Assembly: GCF_050433445.1 (NCBI RefSeq)
Contig: NZ_JBNPXF010000020.1
Span: 1 to 64,000, forward strand
Origin: Kroppenstedtia sanguinis
Lineage (GTDB): Bacteria > Bacillota > Bacilli > Thermoactinomycetales > DSM-45169
Reading direction: 5' to 3'
Length of the DNA stretch: 64,000 bases
The notes below the pieces were generated by a model. The model had not been told where the DNA came from and searched no databases. It was given only the letters and a program-made list of their open reading frames with translations. Shown in pieces: positions 61,339 through 64,000 of this stretch. The position numbers were made by a program, and so were the translations under genes. The stretch's first letter is position 1; each line of letters starts with the position of its first letter.

Positions 61339-62028
61339 TTGGAAAACAAATTGATTCTCAATGTACAAGGAACTGATGAAACGATCGAGCTGCTTGCAAA
61401 TCATGTGTTTAACGCTGGTTATGCCGGAAGCGACCAGGAAAAAGTACAGGAACATATCGATGAACTGGCGAAACTGGGGGTTCCCGTCCCATCAACCACC
61501 CCCACTCTGTATCCGATTGCGGATTATTTGCCGACGACTACGGATCGCATTCAGGTACAGCATCAGGAAACAAGCGGAGAGATCGAATATGTTCTCATCC
61601 GGGCCCAAGGGGAATGGTTTGTCACGGTGGGAAGTGATCATACGGATCGGAAGTTGGAGACATTCAATGTTCCCATGTCAAAACAAGCTTACCCCAATAT
61701 CATTGCTCAAGATGTTTGGCGCTTGAAAGATGTGAAAGATCATTGGGAGCAGCTGGAACTGGAATGTTGGGTGACTGCGGAGGGAGAACGGCAACTGTAT
61801 CAAAAAGGAAGCTGTGCAGACTTGATGACTCCGGAACAATGGCAAGAACTTTTTGCACAGATGAATGTGGAGGAAGAGGGGAATTTGTTTTTCTCCGCTA
61901 CGATCAACACCGTGGCCAAGTCGCTGACATTTGCGGAAAGGTATGAGTTTGAAATGCGGGATCCGGTGTTGAACCGGGTGATCCAGCATCAATATGAGGT
62001 AGACCTGCTATCTGCACCTATAGAGTAA
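61339..62028 (+). CDS. DUF2848 family protein
   Basis: 229 residues from a TTG at 61339 with TTGGAGG eight bases upstream. A longer frame from 61273 overlaps the amidase gene and is less likely. DUF2848 proteins resemble the fumarylacetoacetate-hydrolase fold (FTVGSDHTDRK-like VTVGSDHTDRKLET, LYQKGSCADLMTP). Function unknown; co-occurrence with an amidase and a small-acid transporter suggests a role in organic-acid breakdown. Confidence 0.8.
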   Translation: MENKLILNVQGTDETIELLANHVFNAGYAGSDQEKVQEHIDELAKLGVPVPSTTPTLYPIADYLPTTTDRIQVQHQETSGEIEYVLIRAQGEWFVTVGSDHTDRKLETFNVPMSKQAYPNIIAQDVWRLKDVKDHWEQLELECWVTAEGERQLYQKGSCADLMTPEQWQELFAQMNVEEEGNLFFSATINTVAKSLTFAERYEFEMRDPVLNRVIQHQYEVDLLSAPIE

Positions 62029-62056
62029 ATCCTACAGCAAGAATGGAGGGCCGGAC

Positions 62057-63280
62057 ATGAATCAACTGAATACCTCATCCGGGTCAGATCCCAAAGCGAA
62101 TCAGCGGTTGATGTGGGGAGCCATTTTCCTGATGGCCACCTCCTCCATCGGTCCGGCTTTTTTGACACAAACGGCTGTTTTTACAGAACAATTTGCAGCC
62201 AATTTCGCTTTTGCGATCTTGGCCTCACTCATTATTGATATCGGTGCCCAATTGAATATCTGGCGGATCATCACCGTTTCAGGGAAGCGGGGGCAGGATG
62301 TGGCCAATATGGTGCTGCCTGGTCTGGGCTCGGTGATCGCCGTTTTGATCGTTTTCGGGGGATTGGCCTTTAATATCGGAAATGTGGCTGGGGCGGGGCT
62401 AGGCCTCAATGTCCTCTTCGGGATCTCGCCGGTGACCGGAGCCGTGATCACAGGCATTCTCGCCATCATCATATTCAGTTTGAAGGATGCGGGAAAAGCG
62501 ATGGATATCGTGGCTCAGGCATTGGGGGCTCTCATGCTGGTGATGGTTGGTTACGTGATGTTCTCCACTCATCCGCCAGCAGGTGACGCCCTAGTGAAAT
62601 CCATCCTCCCAGATGATTACGGAGCTCTTCTATTACCGATGATTACGCTGGTCGGGGGAACCGTGGGTGGGTATATCACCTTTGCAGGGGGACATCGTCT
62701 GGTCGATGCTGGAGTTGTCGGTAAGAAGTACGTTCCTTTTGTCAGCAAAGCGGCCAACCTCGGCGTTTTGACGACGGGTATCATGCGTATCTTTCTGTTC
62801 CTGGCTGTACTCGGTGTGGTTGCCGCCGGATATACGCTCAATCCAGGCAATCCGGCAGCATCGGTCTTTCAAATCGCACTGGGAGATGTAGGTTATAAAA
62901 TCTTCGGGATCGTGCTTTTTTCAGCGGCGATGACCTCGGTGATCGGATGTGCTTATACCAGTGTCTCCTTTTTGCGATCCTTTCATCGATCCATTGAGAA
63001 ATACAACAATTGGATTATCATCGCTTTCATTGCCTTTTCCACATTGATTTTCGCAGTCGTGGGTCAACCGGTGAACATTTTGGTAATCGCAGGATCTTTG
63101 AATGGTTTGATCCTCCCGCTGACACTGGGATCGATCCTGTTGGCATCCAGGAAGCGAGAAGTGGTGGGGGATTATCATCACCCCACTTGGCTGATACTGC
63201 TAGGGATCCTCGCTGTGGTGGTCACCTTGGTCGCCGGCTGGTTCTCTTTGCAGGGAATCGCTGATCTGTGGAACAAATAA
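62057..63280 (+). CDS. ycsG: NRAMP-related transporter, YcsG-like
   Basis: 407 residues, ATG 62057 after GGAGGG. Eleven helices of the NRAMP/APC fold. In metal-transporting NRAMPs TM1 carries DPGN and TM6 MPH; here TM1 reads SSIGPAFLTQTAVF and TM6 GGTVGGYITFAGG, so the canonical metal ligands are absent. It resembles Bacillus YcsG, which lies beside ycsF/ycsI/kipI in the 5-oxoproline cluster. Transport of an organic acid such as 5-oxoproline is an inference. Confidence 0.85.
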   Translation: MNQLNTSSGSDPKANQRLMWGAIFLMATSSIGPAFLTQTAVFTEQFAANFAFAILASLIIDIGAQLNIWRIITVSGKRGQDVANMVLPGLGSVIAVLIVFGGLAFNIGNVAGAGLGLNVLFGISPVTGAVITGILAIIIFSLKDAGKAMDIVAQALGALMLVMVGYVMFSTHPPAGDALVKSILPDDYGALLLPMITLVGGTVGGYITFAGGHRLVDAGVVGKKYVPFVSKAANLGVLTTGIMRIFLFLAVLGVVAAGYTLNPGNPAASVFQIALGDVGYKIFGIVLFSAAMTSVIGCAYTSVSFLRSFHRSIEKYNNWIIIAFIAFSTLIFAVVGQPVNILVIAGSLNGLILPLTLGSILLASRKREVVGDYHHPTWLILLGILAVVVTLVAGWFSLQGIADLWNK

Positions 63281-63295
63281 TGGATCTTCAAGGAA

Positions 63296-63320
63296 AGGGA
63301 GCCGAAGGGCTCCCTTTTTT
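63296..63320 (+). terminator. Terminator of the GntR/amidase/YcsG operon
   Basis: AGGGAGCC/GGCTCCCT stem and six T residues. Confidence 0.85.
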
Positions 63321-63458
63321 CATGGTTTTTAGATGCATAAAGGGGTATTGATTTGAGCGAAACTAAGATGTGTCAGATCCAGCCTATCTTCCTCTTCGCA
63401 TTGTAACTGAATGACCAGACACGATCTGATCCTATCATTATCGCTTTCCCTGGAGGTC

Positions 63459-64000
63459 ATGCCATTGATACGAAAGGGATCCATACGGATACTGGTGCTT
63501 TTGCTGGTGATCGGCATGGTTTTGTCGGGAGGGGCGGGATCCCTTTCGCGAAAAGTCCACGGCAGTGAGCCTGAGGCTCAGATGCAGATCCGCCATGTGA
63601 TTCAGGAAAAGCAGGATGCAGTCAACCAAAGGGATCAAAAGCTTTTTTTAAGCCGTCTCCATCCGGAGATGAAAACCTATATTCAAGAGCAAAAACGTTG
63701 GTTTGATGATGCGGTGCAATGGATAGATCCCGGATCCTACCGGTTGCGAGTCATCTCCATGATTCCCTGGAAAGAGCATCAGATTCGAGTGTGGATGGAA
63801 CAGCGTTATACCCGGAAAGGGAACACCTTCACCCTCAAGTACCCCGTCCTGTTTCAGGAGACAGCCGCCGGGTGGAAGGATGCTGATTTTCCCCTTCACC
63901 ATCTGACCCGCGGCGATGTCACCGTTCGCTACTCGGACACCGGTCTGGCTGATCAGGCGGCGATCGCCCTGGAGACGGGACATAAAGCGATTCAGGAATT
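63459..64000 (+). CDS. Secreted protein, N-terminal part (runs past the window end)
   Basis: ATG at 63459 or, with better spacing to TGGAGG, TTG at 63465; the frame is open to base 64000. Signal peptide: RILVLLLVIGMVLSGGAGSL. The following 150 residues (FLSRLHPEMKTYIQEQKRWF ... HHLTRGDVTVRYSD) look like the N-terminal domain of a secreted protein, perhaps with a peptidase-MA-like gluzincin domain after it, but no catalytic motif is in the window. Confidence 0.75.
   Translation, partial: MPLIRKGSIRILVLLLVIGMVLSGGAGSLSRKVHGSEPEAQMQIRHVIQEKQDAVNQRDQKLFLSRLHPEMKTYIQEQKRWFDDAVQWIDPGSYRLRVISMIPWKEHQIRVWMEQRYTRKGNTFTLKYPVLFQETAAGWKDADFPLHHLTRGDVTVRYSDTGLADQAAIALETGHKAIQE

Overview
The window looks like chromosomal DNA from a spore-forming, Gram-positive member of the Bacillales. 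The gene order tsaE-tsaB-rimI-tsaD ... ABC-F ... moeA-like-rex-tatC-groES-groEL ... guaA follows the ydi/groE/guaA region of Bacillus. Other pointers are a CIRCE operator before groES, a splAB spore photoproduct lyase pair, CCA-encoding tRNA genes and strong GGAGG ribosome sites with many TTG/GTG starts. The moderately GC-rich base composition and the gene set fit Thermoactinomycetaceae-type Bacillales; that family assignment is inference.

Layout. 1-1.2 kb: a broken transposase and two doubtful small genes. 1.2-6.5 kb: hisC (minus), then a molybdenum-cofactor operon (moeA-PBP fusion, moaA, moaC, moaB). 7.0-8.4 kb: twelve tRNA genes in two transcripts. 8.6-11.3 kb: the t6A operon, followed by a dense cluster of DnaA-box-like 9-mers. 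11.6-17.2 kb: a large phosphatase-like membrane protein and a 5-oxoprolinase operon (pxpB, pxpA, pxpC, ycsI). 17.6-23.4 kb: a lipoprotein/VWA pair, an ABC-F ATPase and a 5-formyl-THF cyclo-ligase present as one intact and one deleted copy, with an ABC-F scrap between them. 23.5-28.3 kb: IS remnant, AT-rich MFS exporter, C69 peptidase homologue, small ORFs. 28.6-35.8 kb: MoeA-like protein, rex, tatC, groESL, splAB, a DUF4870 protein. 35.9-43 kb: a chitobiose-type PTS operon with its sigma-54 activator and a -24/-12 promoter. 43-49.5 kb: small membrane proteins, Hsp20, a CDF (probably Mn) exporter, guanine riboswitch and guaA. 49.5-57.5 kb: an acquired-looking stretch with a GH30 glycosidase between two copies of the mgtE 3' end, a truncated mgtE, and an AT-rich Fur-box-controlled siderophore uptake operon. 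58.2-64 kb: a purine permease, then a GntR-led operon (nitrilase-family amidase, DUF2848, YcsG-like transporter) and a partial secreted protein.

Scattered through intergenic DNA are short non-autonomous repeats. Types A and B share a terminal sequence close to TGTTGATTA; types A and C share a hairpin core whose stem sequence changes while its complementarity is kept. The Moco genes, the MoeA-like protein, Rex and TatC fit anaerobic/redox metabolism with exported molybdoenzymes, although no molybdoenzyme lies in the window. I see no CRISPR array, prophage or classical defence island.
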